Positions 49,101-59,689 of a DNA stretch of 64,000 bases are shown piece by piece. Origin of the DNA: Panulirus ornatus. Its lineage: Eukaryota; Arthropoda; Malacostraca; Decapoda; Palinuridae. The notes below the pieces were generated by a model, which did no database searches, had not been told where the DNA came from, and saw nothing but the letters and a program-made list of their open reading frames with translations. Made by a program: the position numbers and the translations under genes. How positions within the stretch are numbered: the first letter of the stretch is position 1; the number at the start of each line of letters is the position of its first letter. The DNA is taken from NCBI RefSeq assembly GCF_036320965.1, contig NC_092241.1:9503569-9567568 (forward strand), read 5' to 3'.

Positions 49101-49660
49101 CAGAAAAAGACATGCAAATTACAGTATGAAACATCATAATTTCTTGTTACAAGAGTAAAGCTATCACCATCAATATGAAACACACAGTACTAAGCCCATC
49201 ATACGGTTACAAAAGCCATCTGTACATCAGCTTGTATAATAAATGAGGCTTAAGAGTTTCCATTCAGAAGTAAAAAAATTTCCACAATCACCAATCCCCA
49301 ATTGTTATTGGACTACTGGCAGTAAGGGCTACTCATACATAAATGTACTCAGTAAATTCCTTGATGAGAATTTTCTATACAGTAAATACACAGTATGTTT
49401 TTCATGCATTATGCATATATACTCACAAACATGCTCGGCAAAATGTTCAATGGTGGAGTAAAGAGACACATATATCACTGTGCAGCAGTCATAAAATCCA
49501 TGGACTGGTCTGTATCAAACATTACAAAAAACTTTTGAACACATAAACTTAGGCCAAGGAGCAAAAGTGGATGTAGAGCAAGAGGTGCTCAAATTGGATA
49601 ACTTTATTGTTGATATAATTTGTAAACAATTCACCTTCCTGTCCACATAATAAGTCTACG
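46161..49660. other. AT-rich spacer, no supported gene
   Basis: Long AT-rich stretch without LINE-A, R3 or SINE sequence. A 101-codon - strand frame (47425-47730) contains a non-repetitive, protein-like segment (VEQQMASLVMSWVYKFTIQS), but I recognise no family and see no splice sites. Confidence 0.4.
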
Positions 49661-49664
49661 ATAC

Positions 49665-49880
49665 GCTTGTTGTATCTTGGACAATCGCATGTTTACCAAA
49701 TGGCGTCCTAGCTATGTCTCTTCGTCGTATATCAACTGACTGTTATATTTCTCTATTGTGTCTCCCCTGATGATGTGATTATTACACGAAAGTGCACTTG
49801 GGAACTTATCGTGTTTCATTTTCCCCATGGACTCATAGGAATATACTTGATCACGTGCAAAACTGTGATCCTTTCCAATA
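49665..49880 (+). repeat. Dispersed repeat R2, copy 2
   Basis: Matches 13641-13850 across its length and ends with the same 'gtgatcctttccaat' followed by a short AT run, then a LINE-A tail. Confidence 0.85.
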
Positions 49881-49904
49881 TATATATTTATTTCATATGC
49901 ATCA

Positions 49905-50402
49905 TACTTTGTCGCTGTCTCCCGCGCTAGCGGGGTAGCGCAAGGAAACAGATGAAAGAATGGCCCAACCCACCTACATACAAATGTATATACATACATG
50001 TCCACACATGCACTTATACATACCTATACATTTCAACATATATATACATACACAGACATATACATATATACACATGTACATAATTCATACTTGCTGCCTT
50101 TATTCATTCCCGTCGCCACCCCTGCCATACATGAAATGACACCCCCTTCCCCCCACAACCGCGTGAGGTAGTGCTAAGAAAAGACAGCAAAAGCCACATT
50201 CGTTCACACTCAGTCTCTAACTGTCATGTTCAATGCACCAAAACCACAGCTCCCTTTCCACATCCAGGCCCCACAAAACTTTCCATGATTTACCCAAGAT
50301 GCTTCACATGCCCTGGTTCAATCCATTGATAGCACGTTGACCCCGGTATACCACATTATTCCAATTCACTCTTCCTTGTATGCCTTTCACCCTCCTGCAT
50401 TT
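49905..50402 (-). mobile_element. LINE-A fragment: 3' UTR and start of C-terminal part
   Basis: From left: tail ('ctttgtcgctgtctcccgcg'), the TATACATA-rich spacer, a second tail-like core near 50160, and about 180 bp of the reverse transcriptase C-terminal end, truncated at 50402. Shows the full long-form 3' UTR. Confidence 0.88.
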
Positions 50403-51350
50403 ATTATTTGCAGGTTAAAATTGTATCAAAAGATTTCATTAAAACAAAACAACCATTCAGAGTTCATGAACTATTTAACAGAGTCCAAAGTATACTTTGT
50501 AGCAGGGAAGTGCACCAAGTGAACAGTTTATAACTGAGGACCACACAGAGGTCACTGCTGAGATAAAACCATAGGCAAAATAAGTATAAGGTAAGTCAAA
50601 ATATATATACATTCTCCTATATTTCAACCATTATGCTCCCAGGTTTTTCTGTATGATAATTTGACAAGTTAATCATGAGACCATGGTATGATATTATACT
50701 GTATTCATATCCATTCATACCTTTATGATATGCATAATATTCAAGTTAAGGAAATCAACTGATGACATTATACAGTACAATCAGTATTTTTCAAATATCT
50801 CAATGTGGTTTCATATGCACTAATGGTGAAGTAACACTGTCTAGATGCAGACAAACTTCTTAGCACCATAATGAACAAACTATGGGGAAACAATATATCC
50901 AGGAACAGAAAGGTAAACATATCAAATATAATCATACTTGTGTGTTACTGTATGTAACACTAATTCCTTAATGCTGTTTTGTTTGACAGTTAAACTTAAA
51001 AAATATCTTAATACATACTATGGAAAAGTTTGTGTGTTTGCCCCTGAATATATATTTTTTGATATTTTCACTAAAAAACATTGTGCAAGACCAAACTAAT
51101 GGTATCAATAAAATAAATTACACTTCCAACATTGCTCCCATATACTGTATATTACAAAAAACTAAAAATTCACGCAAAATCTTTCGAAGTTAAACATGAA
51201 CTCAACAGATTTTGTGAAATGCTCTGTTTACATTTGCCACATTGCAATGAGTAAGTTGTATTCAGAGTACTTCCTACTGTCATAAATGATCATCAATTAA
51301 TAAAAGATGAAAAATATTCACGTTAAAAAATAAGATCAGCCAAGAATATA
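50403..51350. other. AT-rich spacer, nothing recognised
   Basis: No supported gene or repeat. Confidence 0.5.
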
Positions 51351-51354
51351 TGCC

Positions 51355-51535
51355 TTCATATATGTGGTACCTATGTGTACATTGAGATGTATAGGTATGT
51401 ATATTTGTGTGTGTGGACGTGTATGTACATACATGTGTATGGGGTGGGTTGGGCCATTTCTTTCGTCTGTTTCCTTGCGCTACCTCGCAAATGCGGGAGA
51501 CAGCGACAAAGTAAAATAAAATAAAATATATGTGG
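51355..51535 (+). mobile_element. LINE-A 3' tail fragment
   Basis: 'gtgtggacgtgtatgtac', 'ggttgggccatttctttcg', 'gctacctcgcaaatgcggg' and 'agacagcgacaaag', then an A-rich (AAAAT) tail: the + orientation of the 3' end. Confidence 0.88.
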
Positions 51536-51814
51536 TAGCATTTTTGAATGATTTACAGGCACATCACTCTATGTTCAAGTCTCTTGGTGAGTCTGTCTGT
51601 CATATGTATTCACATACATGTCAAATAAACTTTATCTAAGGGAAGTAGAATTCTGTCTAATAAAAACAGGGATGAATAATCCCATTCAATTACACTATAT
51701 TGTATGAGAAATGTTTAAGTACAAAGTTTTTTTATGAATAATTTCAATCTTTCATTAAAAGCAAAAATATTTATCAATCAATTCTGTTTCATTACAATCA
51801 AAATAAAAATTCAT

Positions 51815-52035
51815 CTTTTTATATATTTTTTTTTTTTTTTCATACTATTCGCCATTTCCCGCGATAGCGAGGTAGTGTTAAGAACAGAGGACTGGGCCTT
51901 TGAGGGAATATCCTCACCTGGCCCCCTTCTCTGTTCCTTCTTTTGGAAAATTAAAAAAGAAAGAAAAAAAAAGAGAGGGGAGGATTTCCAGCCCCCCGCT
52001 CCCTCCCCTTTTAGTCGCCTTCTACGACAAAATTA
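51815..52035 (-). mobile_element. R3 non-autonomous retroelement, 5'-truncated
   Basis: T-run (A tail on the - strand), 'ttcgccatttcccgcgatag', 'aacagaggactgggcc', 'ggatttccagccccccgctc' and 'agtcgccttctacgac'. It ends within the head region relative to 44461-44707. Confidence 0.88.
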
Positions 52036-52210
52036 AGAGTACAATGTTACTATCAAAGCATTTTACTGCATATAACATGGGATTACATTGCAAGATCATT
52101 TTAGGTCAACAACTTTCAAGAAGACTACTTGTCTAGATCAATTTATCTTGTAACTGTTATCTGCATTTAATTCTATACTGTAGCAAAATATTTCTCAGTA
52201 TGTTGTACCC

Positions 52211-52325
52211 TTACTTTTTGGAAACACAATCAAACTGCAATGAAATTTACTTTCTGAAAACACAATCAAATAGCAATGAAATTTACTTTCTGAAAATACA
52301 ATCAAATTGCAATGAATTTCAAAGT
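52211..52325. repeat. 36-bp tandem repeat, three units
   Basis: 'ttactttctgaaaacacaat' starts at 52211, 52247 and 52283. Each unit continues 'caaattgcaatgaaa'. Confidence 0.9.
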
Positions 52326-52809
52326 TATTAATAATTGTAATCATAACATACTCAGCTGAAGTAAATAAAACACATATACCATGGAGTAGTTCGTGAGGCT
52401 TTGCTATGGGCGAAAGTCTCTGTACTGTCCATGACAGACAGAGTGGACGTGTGAGACTGATGCCAATGTTCATTTTTTCCTGACACTTCTTTGTGAAAAG
52501 GCCATTATGTATAAAAATAAATCTGATCATAAGTGTGAATCTAGCAGCGTTTAATATAAAGATAAGAATGCGGAAGCTTTTTGATACTGTAATTTCAATG
52601 TTTAAAGTAGGAAATATTCTTACATTTAGTGTGTGACCTCAATTTCTCAAAGTACCTCAGTAGCATATACTTTTTTATTGAAGGCCACTGTCATGGACAA
52701 AAATATCATATTTCTAGCAAGACCCAACTTATTAAAGAAAATAGTTGTTAGTCACACTGGCTTTTAGATTTACAGCTTTACAGTAACTGAGTTTTAATTC
52801 TTATTAATA

Positions 52810-52925
52810 TCAAAGAATTACTGGGATGTGAAAACAAACATATCAACATTACAGTTACTAGGATGTAAAAACAAATATATAACTTTAAATAATTACTGGG
52901 AGGTAAAAACAAAGAGAGAATATCA
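52810..52925. repeat. 37-38-bp tandem repeat, three units
   Basis: 'ttactgggatgtgaaaaca' or a variant begins at 52818, 52855 and 52893. Confidence 0.85.
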
Positions 52926-53094
52926 ATATAAACAGTTAAGTAGAACTAAAAAACAGGTGTCTTTATTACTGATCATTTTTGCTGATACAGTAAACATATA
53001 TTGAGTCATGTATCGTATCTAAGTAATAATGGGTTTCTTCAATACTGTAATAGATATCCATTTTCCTTTTATTCATAATTACCCTAAGACAAAT

Positions 53095-53285
53095 TTCCAT
53101 GAAAAAGTCCTGGTGTTACCCAGGATCTTTCTAAAGGCTCAAGCACAACTCCCAGTTGCAAGGAAATGTAGACTCCCTTGGAAAGGGGAGTTCTTTGGTG
53201 AGACTAATCCCAGTAATTCACCCTTGCTAAAAGTGACTTTTCACTCACAATGTCATCTTGACCAGGCAGAGTCCAAAAACACCCA
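53095..53285 (+). repeat. Dispersed repeat R5, copy 2
   Basis: Ordered matches to 27640-27870, including 'gcaaggaaatgtagact' and 'aaaagtgacttttcactc'. Confidence 0.8.
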
Positions 53286-53289
53286 TTAA

Positions 53290-54035
53290 TAGCTATTGTT
53301 ATTCAAACATAAAAGTTGCCATGGACAAAGCAAAGTTGGAATATATTGTTATGGACAAGAGGAAATGTATCTGTCACACTAAAATAATCTATGGTGTTTG
53401 CCCATACATTAGCTATTAGTAATTTAACATTTTCAGCCTCAACTGCTAGAAAATAAAGTCTGATAGGAAGAGTTGCCATAGTTCCCTAAGAAAATCACAC
53501 AATGGGAAAAGTACAAATCTATCACACAAAAGATTGCCTCATTACTAATTTCTCTTGGACATAGTACATTTTCTACAGAAAAATCAACAGTGCACTCACA
53601 CTTTATGATGCTAAATATTTGCAATCATCTCATCTGTTTCAGCTACGATCATATCCCCTTTCCTACATATGGCATTTGCTCCTCTACTTGTATGGTTTGC
53701 TCTTCTCTGCCACAAAAAAACAAAAACTCTAACAGCATTATTTCCAACCATCCAAAAAACAAATTGGTACCTGCATTAAAAGATGATGCCATAAATGCAA
53801 TGCTTCAGATTTTACATGAATAAATTCCTACCACTACAAGGGCCACAAATCCAGTAAGAACATGAGTGTCTTGAAGGTGTTCAGTTTAATTTTCTTTGAT
53901 TATGATATACCATATAATGTTGATGGCTTTCATGACCCTGGCACTTTCATGGCTATGGCACTCAATACATCTGAAGCAGAAATTACCAGCCAAGCTACTA
54001 TCTATTATTTGTTTTCGACATTCTAATTACAATAA
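53290..54035. other. AT-rich spacer, nothing recognised
   Basis: No supported gene or repeat. Confidence 0.5.
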
Positions 54036-54039
54036 ATAT

Positions 54040-54340
54040 ATATCAGACCGAGATGAAGGGGTAGAAGACCTTTGAAACCATTGTAAGATATACAAATGGT
54101 ATGGTCTCCATCTGAGCTCTAAGGTCAGACCTCCAAAGCCAGCATAAGGTACAACATATGTAAGGCAAAGTACACTTCCAGACTTAGCTATGGGTGTAGA
54201 AGACCGCAAAACCACTGTATGTTACATATTAGGTCCCAGACCAAGCTTGTTGGCAGAAGACCCCAAAACCATCGTTAAGGTAAGGTTCTTAACCAAGCTA
54301 ATGGGATGGAAGACTTCTGAAATCATTCACTGAATGTTTA
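54040..54340. repeat. Degenerate 60-70-bp minisatellite
   Basis: 'gtagaagaccgcaaaacca' type units occur at 54062, 54188, 54256 and 54318, with a diverged unit between the first two. Confidence 0.7.
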
Positions 54341-54344
54341 GTAG

Positions 54345-55005
54345 GAAAATAAAGCAAAAATGCATGGGACACTGCTAGGTAAGTCTTTCCATATATTACC
54401 CAACTGTCTGTTAATATATGATTTATTGCATTACAATCTAGGATAATGGTGGTAGGTCTTAAGTAATTACCAATTTTGTACTTTATGGGGAGGGAGTTTC
54501 ACTGTATGGTGTTCTTAAGAACCATAGGCAGGTTATTACAAAAAATTGTTGGAGTCTCAGTTTCTCACTCATACCCAACTCATTTTTAACAATGGATTTT
54601 GCATTCCCCAAATCATTTAGTTGCTATCATCTCTTTATATTCAAGAGAATGAACACCTTGCTAGATACCAAACCATGCAAACAGTAGGTCACACATTTTG
54701 TTACAAGAGCTGCACCACACAAAAACATTGTATATCAGACATGAAATCCACATGAAACCCAGCCACAAATCTTGCACATGCCAGACCCTCACCTTTCCAG
54801 TTAGAAAATCTAGGATGTAGAGTATCAGTTTATTGCACTGCTGTCACCCACCACCACCCAACAGGGAAGTGCCATATACTGATTCTGTTGCCAGCAACAG
54901 GGAAGGTTCAGGTAGTAGAGTAATGGCCCCTCTCACAACCCCTGCAAATTCTAAGCATATTTCTCACCCTTATGCTGAGTTCCTCTACTGAGCTGTCAAT
55001 ATACA
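54345..55005. other. Spacer, nothing assigned
   Basis: No supported gene. It may hold older LINE-B sequence near its right end, too decayed to be sure. Confidence 0.4.
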
Positions 55006-55009
55006 CCAT

Positions 55010-55758
55010 AGGGAATGGTTGAACTTCTCCCCAGGGGATTGAGGCCCTCACCTTCTCCATTATCAATGATCTCAAGCAAATCATCAACCAACCCTAACCA
55101 TATACATGACCACTATTACCACTCTGGGAATACTCTGGAACTGTTCTTCAACTCTAAATCCTTTTTGCAGTATCCACACAATGAATCTTCGTTCACCTGT
55201 CCATGTTTTCATAAATGTATTTATTTCAACTTCATCTCCTCCTCAAGAAGCCCTTTCTAAATGTACATAATACTGGAATCTCAAAAATTCTTTCTGGACT
55301 TTCTTTGGGTAAATAACTGTCTCTCCTGTAGTGATGCTTCTGTCTTTCTCAAACATATAGCAGAGGTTATTGTTGCAAGAATGGAATCAAGTATCACCTC
55401 TTCCTCCAAGACTACCTCTTCTTTCAATCATGGTTCACCCGTTTGAATTCTAAGGCCATTTAGGGCTTAGAAAAACTCCCCTCTTCTGACTCCCATTCGG
55501 TAATTACTGTATTACCACATGTGTGAGGCAAAGGGTCCCTTTATAAAAAGGAAGTGCCACAACCTTTCTTCATATTCCAGCAGGCTTTTCTGGTATTTTG
55601 CTAGAGGCATCTCTAACAACTGTCAGACTACATTTCCTTTACTTTTTCATTCTAAGGGTATTACAGCTGACTCTCCCTCTGACATAATAACTCTTCATTC
55701 ATATTTCTCCTTTATTTCTACCTTGGATAACTCTGATGTTGCTTCATCCCCAACAAAA
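55010..55758 (+). mobile_element. LINE-B fragment: endonuclease end and linker
   Basis: Broken frames read PRGLRPSPSPLSMISSKSS, NTLELFFNSKSF, then IAEVIVARMESSITSSSKTT and KRKCHNLSSYSSRLFWYFAR. The order fits a jockey-like element between endonuclease and reverse transcriptase. The second half is homologous to 29140-29470. It is cut at 55758 by the LINE-A insertion that follows. Confidence 0.82.
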
Positions 55759-56834
55759 ACAAAGGCCACATTCATTCACACTCAGTCTCTAGCTGTCATG
55801 TATAATGCACTGAAACCAAAGCTTCCTTTCCACATCCAGGCCCCACAAAACTTTCCATGGTTTACCCCAGACGCTTCCCATGCCCTGGTTCAATCCATTG
55901 ACAGCACGTCGACCCCAGTATACCACATCGTTCCAATTCACTCTATTTCTTGCATGCCTTTCACCCTCCTGCATGTTCAGGCCCTGATTGCTCAAAATCT
56001 TTTTCACTCCATCTTTCCACCTCCAATTTAGTCTCTCACTTCTCGTTCCCTCCACCTCTGACACATATATCCTCTTTGTCAATCTTTCCTCACTCATTCT
56101 CTCCACGTGACCAAACTATTTCAAAACACCCTCTTCTGCTCTCTCAACCACATTCTTTTTATTACCACACATCTTTCTTACCCTTTCATTACTTACTCAA
56201 TCAAACCACCTCACACCACATATTGTCCTCAAACATCTCATTTCCAGCACATCCACCCTCCTCCACACAACTCTATCTATAGCCCACACCTTGCAACCGT
56301 ATAACATTGTTGGAACCACAAGTCCTTCAAACATACCCATTTTTGCTTTTCAAGATAATGTTCTCGACTTCCACACATTTTTCAATGCTCCCGGAACTTT
56401 CACCCCCCTCCCCCACCCTATGATTCACTTCTGCTTCCATGGTTCCATCCGCTGCCAAATCCACTCCCAGATATCTAACCCACTTCACTTCCTCCAGTTT
56501 TTCTCCATTCAAACTGAGTGTGAATGAATGTGGCTGTGTTGCCTTTTCCTAGCGCTACCTCGCACACATGCGGGGGGAGGGGGTTGTTATTTCATGTGTG
56601 GCCGGGTGGTGATGGGAATGAATAAAGGCAGACTATGAATTATGTACATGTGTATATATGTATATGTCTGTGTGTGTATATGTATATATAAGTTGAGATG
56701 TATAGGCATGTATATTTGCGCGTGTGGACGTGTATGTATATACATGTGTATGTGGGTGGGTTGGGCCATTCTTTCGTCTGTTTCCTTGTGCTACCTCGCT
56801 AACGTGGGAGACAGCAACAAAGCAAAATAAATAT
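55759..56834 (+). mobile_element. LINE-A copy D with inverted 5' part
   Basis: 55759-56515 is the reverse transcriptase C-terminal part in - orientation. 56513-56834 is the 3' UTR in + orientation, ending in an A-rich tail (aaaataaatatataata). Both the left end of the inverted part and the start of the sense part lie at the same place in the element ('gagtgtgaatgaatgtggc'). The internal junction shares three bases (act). It sits inside LINE-B. Confidence 0.85.
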
Positions 56835-56845
56835 ATAATAAATAT

Positions 56846-58680
56846 TTTTTTTTTTTTTTTTTTTTTTTTTTATACTTTGTCGCTGTCTCCCGCGTTTGCG
56901 AGGTAGCGCAAGGAAACAGACGAAAGAAATGGCCCAACCCCCCCCCCCCCATACACATGTACATACACACGTCCACACACGCAAATATACATACCTACAC
57001 AGCTTTCCATGGTTTACCCCAGACGCTTCACATGCCTTGCTTCAATCCACTGACAGCACGTCAACCCCTGTATACCACATGACTCCAATTCACTCTATTT
57101 CTTGCCCTCCTTTCACCCTCCTGCATGTTCAGGCCCCGATCACACAAAATCTTTTTCACTCCATCTTTCCACCTCCAATTTGGTCTCCCTCTTCTCCTCG
57201 TTCCCTCCACCTCCGACACATATATCCTCTTGGTCAATCTCTCCTCACTCATTCTCTCCATGTGCCCAAACCATTTCAAAACACCCTCTTCTGCTCTCTC
57301 AACCACGCTCTTTTTATTTCCACACATCTCTCTTACCCTTACGTTACTTACTCGATCAAACCACCTCACACCACACATTGTCCTCAAACATCTCATTTCC
57401 AGCACATCCATCCTCCTGCGCACATCTCTATCCATAGCCCACGCCTCGCAACCATACAACATTGTTGGAACCACTATTCCCTCAAACATACCCATTTTTG
57501 CTTTCCGAGATAGTGTTCTCGACTTCCACACATTTTTCAAGGCTCCCAAAATTTTCGCCCCCTCCCCCACCCTATGATCCACTTCCGCTTCCATGGTTCC
57601 ATCCACTGACAGATCCACTCCCAGATATCTAAAACACTTCACTTCCTCCAGTTTTTCTCCATTCAAACTCACCTCCCAATTGACTTGACCCTCACCCCTA
57701 CTGTACCTAATAACCTTGCTCTTATTCACATTTACTCTCAACTTTCTTCTTCCACACACTTTACCAAACTCAGTCACCAGCTTCTGCAGTTTCTCACATG
57801 AATCAGCCACCAGCGCTGTATCATCAGCGAACAACAACTGACTCACTTCCCAAGCTCTCTCATCCCCAACAGACTTCATACTTGCCCCTCTTTCCAGGAC
57901 TCTTGCATTTACCTCCCTTACAACCCCATCCATAAACAAATTAAACAACCATGGATGATGATAGAGTGGCAGATATAGGGTGTTTTGGTCGAGGTGGTGT
58001 GCAAAGTGAGAGGGTTAGGGAAAATGATTTGGTAAACAGAGAAGAGGTAGTAAAAGCTTTGCGGAAGATGAAAGCCGGCAAGGCAGCAGGTTTGGATGGT
58101 ATTGCAGTGGAATTTATTAAGAAAGGGGGTGACTGTATTGTTGACTGGTTGGTAAGGTTATTTAATGTATGTATGACTCATGGTGAGGTGCCTGAGGATT
58201 GGCGGAATGCGTGCATAGTGCCATTGTACAAAGGCAAAGGGGATAAGAGTGAGTGCTCAAATTACAGAGGTATAAGTTTGTTGAGTATTCCTGGTAAATT
58301 ATATGGGAGGGTATTGATTGAGAGGGTGAAGGCATGTACAGAGCATCAGATTGGGGAAGAGCAGTGCGGTTTCAGAAGTGGTAGAGGATGTGTGGATCAG
58401 GTGTTTGCTTTGAAGAATGTATGTGAGAAATACTTAGAAAAGCAAATGGATTTGTATGTAGCATTTATGGATCTGGAGAAGGCATATGATAGAGTTGATA
58501 GAGATGCTCTGTGGAAGGTATTAAGAATATATGGTGTGGGAGGCAAGTTGTTAGAAGCAGTGAAAAGTTTTTATCGAGGATGTAAGGCATGTGTACGTGT
58601 AGGAAGAGAGGAAAGTGATTGGTTCTCAGTGAATGTAGGTTTGCGGCAGGGGTGTGTGATGTCTCCATGGTTGTTTAATA
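56846..58680 (-). mobile_element. LINE-A copy E with inverted 5' part, young
   Basis: On the - strand: poly-A (T-run 56845-56871), 3' tail, then an open 295-codon frame (57948-57061) that starts at LFMDGVV, carries motif C FADDTALVA, and ends in a basic C-terminal block (RRRGRPNWRWKDGV). From about 57955 to 58680 the preceding part of the element lies in + orientation. It has KMKAGKAAGLDGI, motif A AFMDLEKAYDRV and motif B GLRQGCVMSPWLFN. The two parts meet head to head and both breakpoints fall at 'ccatggttgtttaat'. An 11-bp candidate target duplication (ATAATAAATAT) lies at 56835-56845 and 58678-58688. It cannot make a joined enzyme as arranged. Confidence 0.88.
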
Positions 58681-58683
58681 ATA

Positions 58684-58740
58684 AATATATATATATATAT
58701 ATTTTTTTTCTTTTTTTTTATATATATATATATTTATATA
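58684..58740. repeat. AT/T-rich junction between LINE-A copies E and F
   Basis: (AT)n, a T-run with one C, then (AT)n. It separates the right end of copy E from the left end of copy F. Confidence 0.9.
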
Positions 58741-59687
58741 AAGTGCGTAAGACAAGGGAACAAATGGGAACTTCAGTGAAGGGCGCTAATGGGGAGGTGA
58801 TAACAAGTAGTGGTGATGTGAGAAGGAGATAGAGTGAGTATTTTGAAGGTTTGTTGAATGTGTTTGATGATAGAGTGGCAGATATAGGGTATTTTGGTCG
58901 AGGTGGTGTGCAAAGTGAGAGGGTTAGGGAAAATGATTTGGTAAACAGAGAAGAGGTAGTAAAAGCTTTGCGGAAGATGAAAGCCGGCAAGGCAGCAGGT
59001 TTGGATGGTATTGCAGTGGAATTTATTAAAAAAGGGGGTGACTGTATTGTTGACTGGTTGGTAAGGTTATTTAATGTATGTATGACTCATGCTGAGGTGC
59101 CTGAGGATTGGCGGAATGCATGCATAGTGCCATTGTACAAAGGCAAAGGGGATAAGAGTGAGTGCTCAAATTACAGAGGTATAAGTTTGTTGAGTATTCC
59201 TGGTAAATTATATGGGAGGGTATTGATTGAGAGGGTGAAGGCATGTACAGAGCATCAGATTGGGGAAGAGCAGTGTGGTTTCAGAAGTGGTAGAGGATGT
59301 GTGGATCAGGTGTTTGCTTTGAAGAATGTATGTGAGAAATACTTAGAAAAGCAAATGGATTTGTATGTAGCATTTATGGATCTGGAGAAGGCTTATGATA
59401 GAGTTGATAGAGATGCTCTGTGGAAGGTATTACGAATATATGGTGTGGGAGGCAAGTTGTTAGAAGCAGTGAAAAGTTTTTATCGAGGATGTAAGGTATG
59501 TGTACGTGTAGGAAGAGAGGAAAGTGATTGGTTCTCAGTGAATGTAGGTTTGCGGCAGGGGTGTGAGATGTCTCCATGGTTGTTTAATTTGTTTATGGAT
59601 GGGGTTGTTAGGGAGGTGAATGCAAGAGTTTTGGAAAGAGGGGCAAGTATGAAGTCTGTTATGGATGAGAGAGCTTGGGAAGTGAGT
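58741..59687 (+). mobile_element. LINE-A copy F: reverse transcriptase fingers/palm, truncated both ends
   Basis: Begins in the linker (VRKTREQMGTSVKGANGEVI), has one stop at 58830-58832 in that frame, then an open frame from 58851. This holds NDLVNREEVVKALRKMKAGK, motif A AFMDLEKAYDRV and motif B GLRQGCEMSPWLFNLFMDG. It is cut at 59687 after ERAWEVS, just before motif C. It differs from the inverted part of copy E at about nine sites over 730 bp. Confidence 0.9.
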
Positions 59688-59689
59688 TT

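Noticed and set aside
57951..58832. A 293-codon open frame that begins with Met at 57951 and contains reverse transcriptase motifs.
   Set aside because: As a gene: its Met arises at the inversion joint of copy E and its end reads into an AT-rich junction. Annotated as part of the mobile element instead.
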